In this document: piece by piece, positions 1 to 12,740 of the stretch
How the letters are laid out: each line of letters starts with the position of its first letter
Position numbering within the stretch: the first letter of the stretch is position 1
DNA from: Sperchopsis tessellata
Taxonomy: Eukaryota > Arthropoda > Insecta > Coleoptera > Hydrophilidae
Direction: 5' to 3'
Assembly: GCA_033557685.1 (NCBI GenBank)
Contig: JAWQRN010000002.1
Span: 1-64,000 of the forward strand
DNA length: 64,000 nucleotides
Made by a program: the position numbers and the translations under genes
Notes under the pieces: generated by a model
Databases searched by the model: none
What the model saw: only the letters and a program-made list of their open reading frames with translations
Told to the model about the DNA's origin: nothing

Positions 1-567
1 ATTTTCATAACACTGTTGCACCTCATGTACTTCCAACACCGAGGTCAGTTTTCTAAAAATGATAAGTTTGAGTAATTATTTAAAAATAAAAATAGATAAG
101 GTTAAGGCACATAACTTTGATTATATTAATTGTATATTTCTACAATTTTATTTGTCCAACAGGAGTTTGTGTCTTTTGAGATAGGATTTGTAGTCCCAGG
201 GACCTTTCTTACTTTTTATATAGTAATGACTTCACATCAAATGTGCTTGTTGATAGGTCGGCTTACATTCCATATTTGATGTATCTATTGTCAATGATCT
301 GTCACAGTATTCATCTAATCAGTTGTTCCTGTATTAACATCATTTATTTTTGAATTAATTTTAATATTTTTTTTATACTTAAAATATTTCCTATTTCAAA
401 AATGTACAGTAAATAGACAAATATATTGAATATAAATTATAATTTTATCCAGATAAAGCATTTTAAAGTTACATAAGTTTTAACTTAATTTTGGACTTTT
501 CAAAAAACAAATATTGTTAAATCTAGCTCATACAGTACATAAGAAATATCAGTAAAATGTTTCTTAC

Positions 568-638
568 CTCATCTTTCATTCCAGGACATTTTGTTACGAT
601 CAGAAGGTGACACCTTTTGTGAACGACGCATGTGCACA
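568..638 (-). CDS. Pkc98E: Protein kinase C epsilon-type, coding exon 5 (end of C1A zinc finger)
   Basis: Most distal exon of the leftward novel PKC gene inside the window. It is bounded by an acceptor (TTCATACAG before 638) and a donor (GTAAG from 567). The first two bases complete a Val codon begun in exon 4, and the exon ends in phase 0. It encodes 23 residues, starting [17 protein letters not shown]. These supply the last C1A zinc ligands by my numbering: Cys199, His204, Cys207 and Cys215. C1A binds diacylglycerol or phorbol ester at the membrane. The following exons (C1B, hinge, kinase) are not seen in bases 1-567, so the gene continues off the left edge. Confidence 0.93.
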
Positions 639-1584
639 CTGTATGAAGATAAAAGTAGTAATTATTTGAAGTTGCAAATGAATTATTATAATTAACTAAT
701 TATTTATACAAATACTAAAAATACAAGACACAAACACCATTGACAAACATAGATGTGTATGTATTTATTAAGGAAAAGAACAGAAAATAATTTAAAATAT
801 TATTTACAAGTACTCAAAACCTGCATTAGCACAAAACATTTAACCAAACTTACATACAAAAAATTAAAGATGATAAATATAAAGCCGATTGTTCTATTTC
901 TTCGACAGTTAGTTTTAGGAAACATTCAATGCAAATATATTCTTACCATTTTTTATTAGGCTCCAAATTTTATTGCCTTTACATAATTAAAGTATTTATC
1001 AGCAGATGAAATTAAAATGTTTTTTAATAATATTTCAGAAACATAACTACACAACTTTAGCCAATGTGCTAAAATAATACAATAAGTTTTTAGAAAATTT
1101 TATACAATAATTTTGTCATCATATTTGATACAAGCAGATATCTCCTCGATGGCCGCATGTCATGGCTGGAGAAGAGATCATGTGGCACATGAAATTAATT
1201 CTTGGAAACATACCCACACTGAGATAAATATATAAAGTATATCAAAGCTACGAAAAATGCCTAGGTATTATAGTAAGAGATCTGACAAACCAATGCTCAT
1301 GGTACTTTTTACCACCACCATACATTATAAAAAGAGGAAGATTCTAATATTTTATGCAAAAAATATGATTGCTTATGCTTTTTTTATAATAAAGTTAGTA
1401 ACATCTATATAGTGGTTTCCTTTTATCCATAATAATTATCTATAAGGATGTAAAAAGACTGATCATACATGTGCCCTACTGCACAAGACACTTTGTTTTT
1501 TAAATATTTTATATTCATATTTTTCAATTGTGTTTAAATCATACTGTCTTTTTTTGAGATAAAGTACAAAACATAGTATAAACT

Positions 1585-1832
1585 AATGTTTATTTGTTTT
1601 ATTTAACGTCGGTCAATTTCCGCTGCGATGGCCAAACACCTATGCCAGGGATTTGGCTCCCTCACCTGGAATTTTTTCGCATCCAGTGTTCCAACTGGAA
1701 TTGGGTTTTTTTACGTGCCGTGGTCTTCATTTACCTACAATACACGAGACGCACAAACCCGGCCGCCTCTGGATCTCGAACTCGATACCCCACGCTTAGT
1801 AGCCTAGTACTTAGCCACTGAGCTAACGAGAT
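1585..1832 (-). mobile_element. tRNA-derived SINE, copy 1
   Basis: On the minus strand the head reads like a tRNA gene with polymerase III boxes: A box TTAGCTCAGTGG (1826-1815) and B box GAGTTCGAGATCC (1783-1771), followed by an unrelated body. The body recurs at 34640-34935: both share the TTATTTAA-GT-GGTC-ATTT block, GATGGC, GGGAATTT/GGAATTTT and ATCCAGT-TTCCAACTGG. The relation shows they belong to one family. Confidence 0.75.
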
Positions 1833-3824
1833 GGCAACAAATAATGTATGCCCAATATTGAAATTTGGAGATGATGTCCACTACAGTACGCTACCTTTTA
1901 GGTAACCGAGTTTATCTCCAAGGTATATATTTATCTCAAAATAGATCAAACTGCACTACTAAAGATATGTTATTGATAAAAGGACAGATCAAAACAAAAA
2001 TATACTTGCATATTATATGCATCTGTAAATCATTGAAAAATATAATTTTTTCTAGATGTGCAACAGCGCACTCAACTAAAATCTTATTTTAAATGCAATC
2101 GCATTACACAATTACACAACAGTTTTTTTTTTATTTTTGTCAATTATGTATTTTTGATGTTGATATAATTAGTACACATTAAAAATTAAATATTTTCTTA
2201 TAATCTACCTTCATAAAGTACGGGGGTTTATGAAACCATATTCGTTAAACACAAAGTATAGTGACAAAACACAAATTCAATGGAAAATTTTAATTTAACT
2301 TCGCCATATTGCTGATGTTACTATGGATTAGGCTGCCACAATTGGCAAGTTTGCGACATCCATTGTTCTAATTTTGGAATAGCGATTTTTAAAGTGTATA
2401 TGATTTCAATCTCCCACGATACACAGGCCACATTTTGTTGGGCCCTCCCGGAAGATGGCCGGTGTAGAGGCTTTTCGCTAATAACAAAAAGCCGATAAAG
2501 TCAGCTTAATATCAAACATTCGAAAGCAATACAATTGTCATTTCCAACTGCTCAAATACTGCAAACACACTGAATTAAATAACTAATTTAATTATTAATC
2601 ATATCATATCAAACATATTTTTTACAATAATGAATCACAAAAACACATGTACTATGTGATTGAAAATTAAAATAATATTTAAAGGCAATATATGCCTTAC
2701 CTAAAGTTAAAATAATACATAATATGAGGTAAAATAAAAAGGGCAACTTACAAACAAATTAATAAGCAATAAACAGCCATGCCACTGGTGCTGCAAATCA
2801 AAATAAAAGACATTAAATTATGTTAATTGAAAAATTTCAACAATGAACAATTTCATGCATGATGCAGATGAAATTTGTACATTTTTAATATAAACAGTCC
2901 GTAACCAGAACAAAAAAAGAATAGCTCAAATCACCACAAAAACATGCAAAATTTGTATTATAAAAATTCCAATTAGCAATACATATTAAAACAAACTCTC
3001 AAAAAAATTAAAATGTTTGTAATATATGTAAATAGTAAACACGGTTTACAAGAATCTCCGAGTATTAGAGTGAGACACATTAACCTTATTGTCATTTAGT
3101 TAATATCTCTGCACTTTTAATTTGTTTAATTCTGAGAAAACTTAAGGTAAAAATTGTTGGAGTGGTCGCCCTTATTGACTGGCTACCATCCCTAATGACT
3201 AGCAAGAAACTTGTCTAATAAGAGAAACCTATAGATTTAGCACGATTTCGTTACTTTTGTATATCTGAGACAGAGTCAAACATTAAATAATCGAGAGATT
3301 AAATGAACTAGCTTTCTTCATTTTTACTAAGAAGTGAAAGCCTTGTTAACTTTCAAAACTCTTAGCACTTAACATTCTTGCCAACGAGAAGTCTTCGATC
3401 ACATAGACTTATATACAGGTGTCTCAGCTTATCTGAAACTATTGGGAAATCAATATATTTTGACTAGGGTAATCTGAATTTTTTTATTAAATTAAAGTTC
3501 TATATGAGGGTTCTATTTTTTAAAGCAAAGTAGTAAATGTATCGGTTAAGTACAAATTATTGCATTTATGAAAGTCGGTAACTCTTTATTCTTGAGAGCG
3601 GTATAATATAATAACAAGCAAATACAAATCTTGCCCATTCAAACACTTTTTTTTAAATTTTTCTATTTTCTTTTATCGTTTCTATAATTTTACTTAAGAT
3701 TTTATATTATTATGGTCCTTTATGCTCAACAAATACAAAATAAAAACTTTGAATTTTGTACCATAAAAAAAATGTTGCTATTTAATAAAATGTAAATTTA
3801 AAGAAAATAGAAAAATTTAAAGGA

Positions 3825-3905
3825 AAAATGTTGAAGTGGGTAGGACTTGAACCATCGACCTTTGCCTTTGCTTTTGTATTAACACCACACAATTGCCGTA
3901 TGAGC
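3825..3905 (-). mobile_element. Possible degenerate tRNA-like SINE head
   Basis: The minus strand has a good polymerase III B box (GGTTCAAGTCC, 3853-3843) with a poor A-box-like stretch (CGGCAATTGTGTGG) about 45 bp upstream. The cloverleaf does not close, so a functional tRNA is not supported. Confidence 0.35.
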
Positions 3906-5429
3906 TTAAAAAAACAAAAACTTTAATATTGTAATAAATAATGGTAATAATTATTTAATAATAACAAAACATAATTTAATGAAGAATAATTTATCGAAAA
4001 ACTATGCAGTAATCAACCTATGCTGATGTCTCAAATGCGGGTCAATAAACAAGCTGTATCTACCATCAATAATTTGGGGAAATTACTTTAACTCCATTCT
4101 ACTTAGAGATGTTGATGACATTTTTCCCCTTTTTGTACGAATTCTTAAGTGGCAATAAAATACTTCTAGGAAAAAACAAAAGAAAAATTCTCAAATATAC
4201 ACTAATGTTTTCAATTTTAAAATATTATAATTCCATTCTTTGCTGTGGTAGATTTTAACAATTATTAGTACATATACTTTAAAATGTTTGTAAACCTCGG
4301 ACTATTTGGTTCCCAATGCACCACATTAGCAGTATTTATGCCACTGATCTAACAAGTCCTAGTATCTAGTACTGAACATGTCTGTCAAAATGAAAAGGAG
4401 CAATAAAACAATACCCAATGTTATGAATGGACCTTTTGTCATAACATTAGTTACACATTAAATTCTACATAGAGTACTTTTTAAGAAAGTATATAGTGTG
4501 TAGAAATGATTTGGGGTACGTACATAGAGAATTTGACATTTTCAAATAATATAGTCTCAGAAGAAGACACCAAGTTATAACGGAATAACTAATAGTTGAA
4601 AAATGAAAAAAACCATACAAAATACTTTATCCCATTCTGCCCCATATACAAGAAATAATATAAAACTGAATTTGGATTAGAAAAACGGTTTTTGAACAGA
4701 ACTTCTTACAGAGATGCTGTATAAAAGTTAAATAAGCAAGTTACATAAAATTATGATACATGGAAATTTATAGTTTATGGCAATGAAGCCAGAAAGAAAT
4801 AATGTATCCATATGATTATTTGATATGCTTTTTAAAGCCGGAATGATACAAAATAATCAAGCAGTGATTGGTTGCACATGGGCCAAAATAACATACCAGA
4901 GAATTACAGTTAGTATATAAAAACACACCATAGTAAAATATGTAAAAAGCAAATTTATCTTCTAGGTATAGGTCTTTAGACCACGAGTAGTGCAGAAAAA
5001 ACATTCAACGCTAAGATAAAAATTAGCTTGTTAAAATACTGATTCTCTCGTAGATCAGTGGTTCTTGAAATGAGAGCCACAGAGCAAGGGACTCTAGAAA
5101 AAATATTAAATTCAAATCACAACTCTATTTGAGTAATTAGTAAGACATATTTATAATAAACTTAACAGAATTTTGGATGTAAAGGGATAAAAGCTTAAGA
5201 TTCAGAATTGCTGTCTAGGGTAAATTATCTACCCGAAAACATTGTTATGCATCAAGTAGACTTAATCTCATTGGGAGAGTCAATGGATTATACAGAGAGG
5301 GCAGAATAGAGAGATTTAATGGATATCTCTCCTATAGTTAAAATGACAAAACTCAAATTTAAATTTTTTGGTTAATTTCATATATCATATATCTCTCAAT
5401 ACTTCTTTGTGTTGTTTGGAGCTTTTGTA

Positions 5430-5960
5430 TATGCGAGGCTTTTAATGCCCACGTCTCACTAGCATACGTCATCACAGACAAAACACACTGTACTTCAAAC
5501 ACAAAAGCATCCGTGATTTAAATATGTTGACGTCCAGTTGTACTCTGGGCAAACTGGGTTCTTTGCACTATCTCTAAAGATATATCTCCATCCATCGTTA
5601 TGAGCTGGCACAAATACATGTATGATGTTACGGTTTCAATTAGTGTGCCCTCGATGTACACATTGGCTGCATAGCTAACTCATTGAAGATAACTTTCGTT
5701 TTACTAAGATTCATCCTACGCCTACAACCCTATTTTCAGAATCCAGATCAATCATTCTTTCTTGGAGCTCTTCGATAATGTGTGCAAATAACACAATATC
5801 ATCTGCAAATCATTCAATATCATTCTCCATTCAATTTTATACCTTTCTGTTCCCAATCTAGTTCCCGGAACCTATACTTTAGAGCTGCACTGCACATCTT
5901 CGACGATATAGTGCCTCCTTGGTGTGTTATCTGCCTCATTTTAAAGGTACTTGTGAAACA
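5430..5960 (-). mobile_element. RTE-type LINE relic, reverse transcriptase fragment
   Basis: The minus strand encodes pieces of a reverse transcriptase: FRELDWEQKGIKLNGE, then the catalytic-motif region with FADDIVLFAHIIEELQERM, in frames broken by stops and shifts. The aspartate pair of the (F)ADD box is readable. It matches the insect RTE/CFDP2-like family and is an inverted, diverged relative of the relic at 6880-8545. Dead copy. Confidence 0.8.
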
Positions 5961-5989
5961 AGTGGTCTTTAGTTTATGTATTATATCAG

Positions 5990-6700
5990 GGTTGTGTATG
6001 TGTGGAGGATATTGGGTGGCAGCTTGGTGTGAAATATCAGATTTATTTGAGGGTGTATGAGTTTGCATTCTGTATATGGTCGGTTGGTAATGAGTGTTAT
6101 TATTTATAAAATATTATAATATATTGTGCTTACGTTTTTATGGCTTTCCTATCATTTATTGCTATATCTTGGTGTTTGTTAGTGTAAATCACTTCTGATA
6201 TATTTCTAGCTTTACTGTTTATTTCTTTATCTAGTATTACAGTGTTTTCAAAGTTTCAAATGTATGCTTTGTAGAATGGTGGTGCTTTTGTAATGCTGTG
6301 ACTATTTTTATTTAGTATACTATTACTATATGATTTGATTCTGTTTTTTTTAGAATTGTTTTGATAGTCCTATGTAACATTTGCTGCAATCCGTGCTTAG
6401 GATTTTATATATAGTGCGTATGTGTGTGGGTGGTATAATCTATATTTATAGGTGCTTAATTTTAGAAACAAAGTTTAGGTTGTTTTTATTTTGGTCTGCA
6501 ATTTTTACATTATATGGGTTAAATATTCAGATAGTTTATTGATAAATGGTAGTGGGAGATTTTGGATACTTTGTTATTATTGGTTTTTCTTTGTTTGTGT
6601 TTATTATAATATTTGTGTTAATGATTCTATTTACTAGTGGCAATGGGTAATTATTTTGGATTAGTGTGTTTCAATCTTAATATATTGTGATTGGTCTGAT
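5990..6700 (-). mobile_element. Penelope-like element relic
   Basis: The minus strand contains LPLPFINKLSEYLTHIM, the connector before the GIY-YIG endonuclease. Further on come HSITKAPPF and an ILDKEINSKARNISEVIY-like segment, the endonuclease C-terminal half of Penelope-like retroelements. Reading frames are broken. It lies between the two opposed RTE relics. The homology is to the same regions as the 20-22 kb palindrome. Confidence 0.7.
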
Positions 6701-6879
6701 AATAGGCATCTGTTCTCTCTCTATATTGTCAACTCGCAGTAAGGCATTCCCCCAAACAGCCAGACTCAATAAAACAATGGCCCTCATTCTCTGTAGATCT
6801 GATTATCTCCAGTAAAGGCAGCTATTGGACTAGCGTAAGAAGGCAGAGCGTGCTAAGAATACGCGGAATTACCAAACCA

Positions 6880-8545
6880 TATTAAATGTATACACTTACA
6901 ACTGTCGTATATTATCCATCGAAGCGAAATTAATAGAACAGGAAAATGAATTGAACAAGATTTACTGGGATGTTGTAAGTCTGAGCAAAGTCAGAACAAA
7001 AGGAGACCTTATGCAACTGTAAAGTGGACATGTTATACTACCGTGGCTCTAACAATGGAAGAGATAGCGGAACTGGTATCATTGTTTAGAAAAGACTGAA
7101 ATAGCCAAGTTTGAGAGCATTTATAACAAAATTGCAAAATTTTAAATAAAGATTTCTAAGCAGTATTGATTACAAATTCTACAAGTATATACTCCCCAAC
7201 AAGCAGCCATTTAGATGAGTTAGTTGAAGTATTCTATGAAGAGGACAGATCTTCATGAGAGTTCGATTGTACATTTTAAGATCGTCTTAAGAGGCTTTAA
7301 TGCGAAAGTAGGAAAAAAACAACCAGGAGATCAGATTATTGGTAAGAAAAATGACCAAGGAATTACTGACTAATCAGTCTCGCATCTGTGCATTAAAACA
7401 TTTTTACCAAAATAATTACGAACCACCTTACAGACTAATTTGATTGATACCAACCCAAAGAACAGGCAGGCTGTCGTACAGGATATAGCACTATTGATCA
7501 CACGGTTCGCGAATTAATGTCTAGATGCAAGCATAGACGAGAAAGCACTGGACTGCAACAAGACATCAACAGTAATAAAAGCTTTGGCCCAAAATGAAAT
7601 TCCATCTGCCTATATGGAGCTCATTCAAAACATTTATGAAAAAGCCTCATCAAGTGTTAAAAAACACCAAGCAACGGAACCATTTGATATACAAAAAGTG
7701 TTAAACAAGGAGGCGTCAAATTGCCAAAGTTGTTTAGTGCAGCTCTAGAGAATATGTTCCAAGCACTAGCTTGGAAATGCAAGGACATGAAATTTTGCAG
7801 TTGCTGTCGTGATTTTTGCACACACCATACAAGAGCTCCATGGACAAATGGTTGATCTACATTCAAAAATTGCAAATGTAGGCCTGATGATGCTCAATGA
7901 AGTGGCTATGCCAGATAATGTTTACATTGAGGGTACACTCATAAAAAATGTAACATCTTACATGTACATGGGCCAGCTTATAACGATGGATGGAATATTT
8001 CTTTGGAAATAGTGTAAATAGAACAACAAAGCTTGCATGGAGTACAACTGGCCGTTTAAGCAATATATTTAAGTTGCTAATGCCTTTGTGTTTGAAACAG
8101 ACAGTCTTCGATTAGATTATTTTGCTTCCGCTGACATATTGTTACTGAGACCTGAACTTTAAGGGGCACATTCAGGAGCTCCAAACAATGTAAAGAAGTA
8201 TCAAGAGATACATGATGGGTTTGGAAATTAGTGATAGAAGGCACTGTACAGAGATAAGAAGTCAGACTAGGGTAAGGGATGTTATAGGTACAATGAAGAT
8301 GCAGAAATGGTAATGGGCAGAACATCTTGAAAAGTGAATAGACCATTGATGGTAAAGGCAATCAACTTTATGGAAACTAACGTTAGACCAGACGATGACC
8401 CAATGATAGGTGAGATCGAGAAATAAGAAACTGTTTGGGAATCATGTGGATGCAAAAGACACAACGGTGGTGAGCAGGAGGAATTTGATGAAGCCTTCTT
8501 CCAGATGTGGATGAAGAATATGGACTGATAATGATGATGATATCC
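6880..8545 (+). mobile_element. RTE-type LINE relic, endonuclease to 3' tail
   Basis: Plus-strand fragments follow the order of an RTE LINE. The apurinic endonuclease has NELNKIYWDVVSLSKVRTKG (about 6948-7008) and IVQVYTPQQ-like pieces near 7180. RT remnants around 7800-7995 include FAHTIQELHGQMVDL. The C-terminal region has RDVIGTMKMQKWQWAEHLEK-like text at 8270-8335. The relic ends near 8525-8545 in a TGATGATGAT tail typical of RTE elements. Many stops and frameshifts: non-functional. Confidence 0.82.
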
Positions 8546-8595
8546 TACAAAATCAACAGAAAAATGGCTGCAGACACTGTTCGCAAAATTGTTAA

Positions 8596-9784
8596 CCCTT
8601 TCGCTAGGGAGCTCAAAATTAAGATGGGTGACCCGTGTGCGGAGCTGGCCGCTCAACGCATATCTATATGGACTTAGTTCGCTGGTCACCTTTTTGCGGA
8701 AATTTACAGTGTTCGATTGTAGACATATTACAATGAAATGTGAATTATATATTAAACATTCAATATAAATAATAATAATAATTATAAATAAATAAAATAT
8801 TATGATATATTTAGAAACTTATAGCATTTATTATTTGTTTCTTTATATTTTTCAAAATACAACAAAAAATTCTTAAAAACGAACATTAACTAAATTCTTA
8901 TATATTATAATATAAAATTCCAAAATAGAAATAAAAATGAACCATAAATTATTTTTTAATAAAGTGTTTCTTGGTGTGGTAAACTTCAAAGCATGGTATT
9001 ACATATAAAATACTATCGCACGGTGAACAAAGAAACATCTACAAATACTGCTGTAGTAAGAAGTGGATTTTAAACAAATATTCATTTAATTTCAGCTTTT
9101 TTACTCTTGTCATCAATAATGATAATCCTAAAAAGTGCATGAATTCATCGGAATTGATATTTGCAAATTTTCTGTAAATTAGTACAGTTTCATTGTCATT
9201 TTCTACTGCAGTATAATAGATAATGTTTCTTTAAATGACGATGCCGTTAATTAATTCTGGCGTAAAAAATATTACAGTTGTATAAGGGTCTTCTACTACT
9301 TCAACTGATCTTACTTCAACTAAGCCACTGGAATTCACACTAGAGGTTCATCAAGTTCACTTTCACTAACTCACAATTACTATCACTTTCACTGTCGGAT
9401 ATCATATTTTTATTAGCCAGTTTTTCTAACTCTCGTTGGGACAAGTATTGGAGAGCCATTTCATACGGTGAACGTACTTAAAAATTTATTGTGGTTCTAA
9501 TAGAAAAGCTAACCAAAATATATATCGATGATTACAGCTAAACGTATAGATTCAAATTAAAACTTTCAAATCAATAAACCATAATCATGAGTGCATCTCG
9601 CTCAGAATAAAAGTTGGCAGAAAAGGGCGAGTTCATTTAAACATGTATTTAAAATAATTAAGCAACAAATACCTATGCTACAGCTAACCATCAGGTGTTT
9701 CAAAATATTACAGGCTACGAAATTAGCATATTAAACGTGTGTTCAGCGATCGCTCGTGATTTGCAACTGATCATAGCGAAAGGG
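8596..9784 (-). mobile_element. piggyBac-type DNA transposon relic with TTAA target duplication
   Basis: The element is flanked by TTAA on both sides (8592-8595 and 9785-9788) and has inverted ends beginning CCCTTTCGCTA, the classic piggyBac arrangement. On the minus strand a transposase start, MALQYLSQRELEKLA, begins at 9459. Further down, SDEFMHFLGLSLLMTRVKK-like text (about 9080-9160) matches the start of the piggyBac transposase domain. Frameshifts interrupt it, and the catalytic DDD core is absent because the element is internally deleted (about 1.2 kb). It sits just downstream of the RTE relic. Confidence 0.85.
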
Positions 9785-10071
9785 TTAACAATCTGGACAT
9801 TGGCTTATCGGGAATTCAAGTTAGGGTTCCTTGGTGCTTTCAAATCAAAAGTCCATTCATCTTAGCACAATAAAGGTTTTTTAGTCACCCTATTTATGGA
9901 AATGAAAAAGTGTTGTCCTAATCCAAGAATTTCAAAGAAACTTGGAGAAGTGCCAGTTAAAGGTTCTCTCTAATGAAGAAGTCATTACTTTCAGTCTCTT
10001 GTGTTCTTTCAATCCCTTCTCAAGTCATATCTTTTTTGAAAGGAAAAACAATAATTAGTGATGAGGACTTT

Positions 10072-10310
10072 ATAATGAAATAAACTATCAAAAATTACTC
10101 ATTAGTATACTTTCAAAATCCAATGGATCAATGATTTTATAATATGAAAGTTAAAAAAAGTTCTTATTTCATCTATCACTACAAACAAATACAAATATGA
10201 TAGATCAAATAAGGTTCTTTTTAACATTCATATAATAAAATCATTGAACAATTGGATCCTTAAAATATACTAGCGAATAATTTTTGATAGTTTTATTATT
10301 TACTTGAATC
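10072..10310. repeat. Foldback (hairpin) repeat, arms about 105 bp
   Basis: Left arm 10072-10178 and right arm 10192-10310 are imperfect reverse complements around a short AAACAAATACAAA loop. For example ATGGATCAATGATTTTATAATATG pairs with CATATAATAAAATCATTGAACAAT. No target duplication was fixed. Probably a small MITE. Confidence 0.75.
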
Positions 10311-10432
10311 CATTTATTTACAAACCAAAAACAATACATGGTACATGTATCTGGTTCTACATATTAATTCAAAAACATAACTTTTATCATTCAACCCATT
10401 CCAACATCTCACTTTGTTTATTAATCCATATA

Positions 10433-11314
10433 CAGTGAACCCTCGATCTAACGGACTATTCGGGGGAAGGGATGTCCGTTAAATGCGATTGTCCGTTAAA
10501 TCCGAATATCCAAAAATGGTGTCTATTAAAAGTAAAATCTAAATTTAAAGTAAATTAAATTACAAATCATATATTTGCCCGCTTACCGTAATTAATGCGA
10601 TCCGAGTCCGGAGTTTATTTAAAATGAATTCATATTATTTTCGTTTAAAACACAGCATAATAGACTGTTGGCATATACCTGGAAGTGTATAAAGTGACCC
10701 TCTTTAAGTGGAATTCGATGTGTTCAGCATGTCAAATAAATTTATGACCTTTGTATTTATATTGATAGGAAACATATGGGATTTTCCAACATCTGTATAA
10801 AATTCTATAGTATGTACCATACGAACAAATTTTAGAAAATAACACATCTTTTTCGCAAGGCGAGTGACCGAGGTAATAAATAAAAGCATAATGATCCCCA
10901 ACAAATAAAAACCATATATATACATTTTAGAAAATAACACATCTTTTTCGCAAGGCGAGTGACCGAGGTAATAAATAAAAGCATAATGATCCCCAACAAA
11001 TAAAAACCATATATATACATCTGTTTTTACGACCGCTGTATTTCTGCACATTTCTAGCTAAAGGGCGCTCATCTGGTAGTATTGTTTTGTCAATATTTCT
11101 TACATTCACGCCTACATCGATACAAAAAATTGACGAGCGCATATTGTTCCCTTGGTGTCATAAAAACCCTAACCTTCCGTACATATGGCAAAATAATGCC
11201 TTGTCAGTAAAATAACTGTGAGTAAAGGAAAAAAATAATTTTCGAGATCTGAAAATTCTCTCCGTTAAATCTGAAGTCCGTTAAATCGGGGTCCGTTAGA
11301 TCGAGGGTTCACTG
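10433..11314. mobile_element. pogo/Tigger-like MITE with 24 bp perfect inverted termini
   Basis: Both ends read CAGTGAACCCTCGATCTAACGGAC inward (24 bp, identical), flanked by TA on each side (10431-10432 and 11315-11316). The CAGTG start, TA duplication and subterminal TCCGTTAAAT repeats are the pogo/Tigger pattern of the Tc1-mariner superfamily. There is no transposase, so it is a non-autonomous deletion derivative of 882 bp. It contains the 95 bp tandem duplication listed next. The identical ends suggest a fairly young insertion compared with its neighbours. Confidence 0.88.
10830..11019. repeat. Tandem duplication, 2 x 95 bp
   Basis: Bases 10830-10924 and 10925-11019 look identical. Each runs from TTTAGAAAATAACACATC through GGCGAGTGACCGAGGT to ACCATATATATACAT. 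Perfect identity implies a recent event or an active repeat polymorphism inside the pogo-like MITE. Confidence 0.92.
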
Positions 11315-11909
11315 TAGTCACCAAAACATCACAATTCAATACACAAACCAAACACAATAATACTAATTTGACTCCTCCAGTATCTTCCTTTTAAGTGCTT
11401 TAGAAAACGCGTGACGATTTCGTTTATTTCATTCTTTCAAATTATGAGATGATTTTCATCATTTATGACAAATGTATATAAAAAATATAAAAAAAGATAT
11501 TGAAATTATATGGAACCATTCGGTTGCTTTATATTTATTTATGAAGTAAAAAGTTATTGTAGTTTAGTACCTTCAATATTCAGTGCTGGTTCACAATTGG
11601 TATAATTTAGTTTATTTTTGTGAGTGGACCACTCCTGTGTGGCCAATTTATTGCCCTCTGGTCAGAGAGTAGAGAAAGAGTGAGTTTCGAGCAGAGATAA
11701 TTAGCGTATAGTTAGCTGTAAATAGTGAAACAATAGTGTGGTGTGATTGTTTAGATATCATCCTTGTCCAGTCCGCTTTTTACCTTATCGAGATACCACT
11801 GTAGAAGCATTCACCAGAAGTAAGGTAAGAACTCTGTTATACATTGTTTAATATACCATTCAAAAGCAAATTCGCTATATTATATTATTTAAATTACAAA
11901 TATTAATTA

Positions 11910-12740
11910 AGAGCAACTCTATCATCAGACACTGAAAATATGAAAAATTCAGTTAAAATAAATGGAGAAAGAGACTTAGTAAATGTAAACATACCTGTGA
12001 CTGTCAATGGCAACCACATGCACACACAATAGCAACGGGGAGATTGAGTGAGTGGTGATGAGGTAATATAAAAAATTCGATGATTTTATATGTTTCCTGA
12101 AGAACTTTTTCTGAATGAGGTCCTGAGGATAATCATTACTGTAAGTATAATTCCCATTTCAGAAATGAAACTTTCGAAAGACGAGGGTATATAGGTAATG
12201 TGGAAGAGAGTTAAAAAGAGCTAATTTTTGAGACATAGAACGAACAGAGGAATAGGGAATACAATGATCTGTATTGGTTTTCTTACGGTAAATGTCAAAT
12301 GAAAAGAATTCTTACTATTAAATAATAAACGAAATATTTTTAAGAGGAGTGTTGAGCACGTGAAGAAGCTCAGACACTGTTTAAGTCATTCTCAGGTGTC
12401 AAAGGGAATATGTCATCCACGTGTCTGCACCAAAATTTGATGGACCGCACACATTCAAGATTAAAAAAGAATCAATACCTCCGAAAGGTAAGGTCTAAAT
12501 AAAAAAGTTCTCCTTCAGTACTACCTTCAAACACTTAACCATAAACGCGGCCTCCAGATCTGAAATGTCAGACATTGAAAGTACATTATGTAAAAGAACA
12601 ATACAATCACAAGCAGGGATAGAATTTAAGAGGTAAAATACTTCAAAAAAACATAATAAAGCAAGTCTTATATGTAACTGATTTTGTTCAGTACACAAAT
12701 AAAAATTCTTATTGACTATTCCTACCAATATCTTATCAAT
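11910..12740 (-). mobile_element. Penelope-like element copy, left arm of a head-to-head pair
   Basis: This stretch is the reverse complement of about 13230-14545, at lower identity than the 20-22 kb palindrome. Aligned landmarks include GTAAATGTAAACATACCTGTGA (11980-12002), TGAATGAGGTCCTGAGGATAATCATT (12112-12137) and CTTTCGAAAGACGAGGG. On the minus strand part of the coding region remains open (12989-12495, 164 codons), but it is not a complete RT or endonuclease. The 3' end points left, away from its partner. Confidence 0.7.

Noticed and set aside
1771..1826. Functional tRNA gene at the SINE head
   Set aside because: Boxes are present but the cloverleaf is imperfect and the following body is shared with another copy, so it is a SINE.
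3825..3905. Functional tRNA gene
   Set aside because: Only the B box is good; acceptor stem and anticodon arm do not form.
10830..11019. CRISPR-like or satellite array
   Set aside because: Only two adjacent 95 bp units without spacers, inside a MITE.
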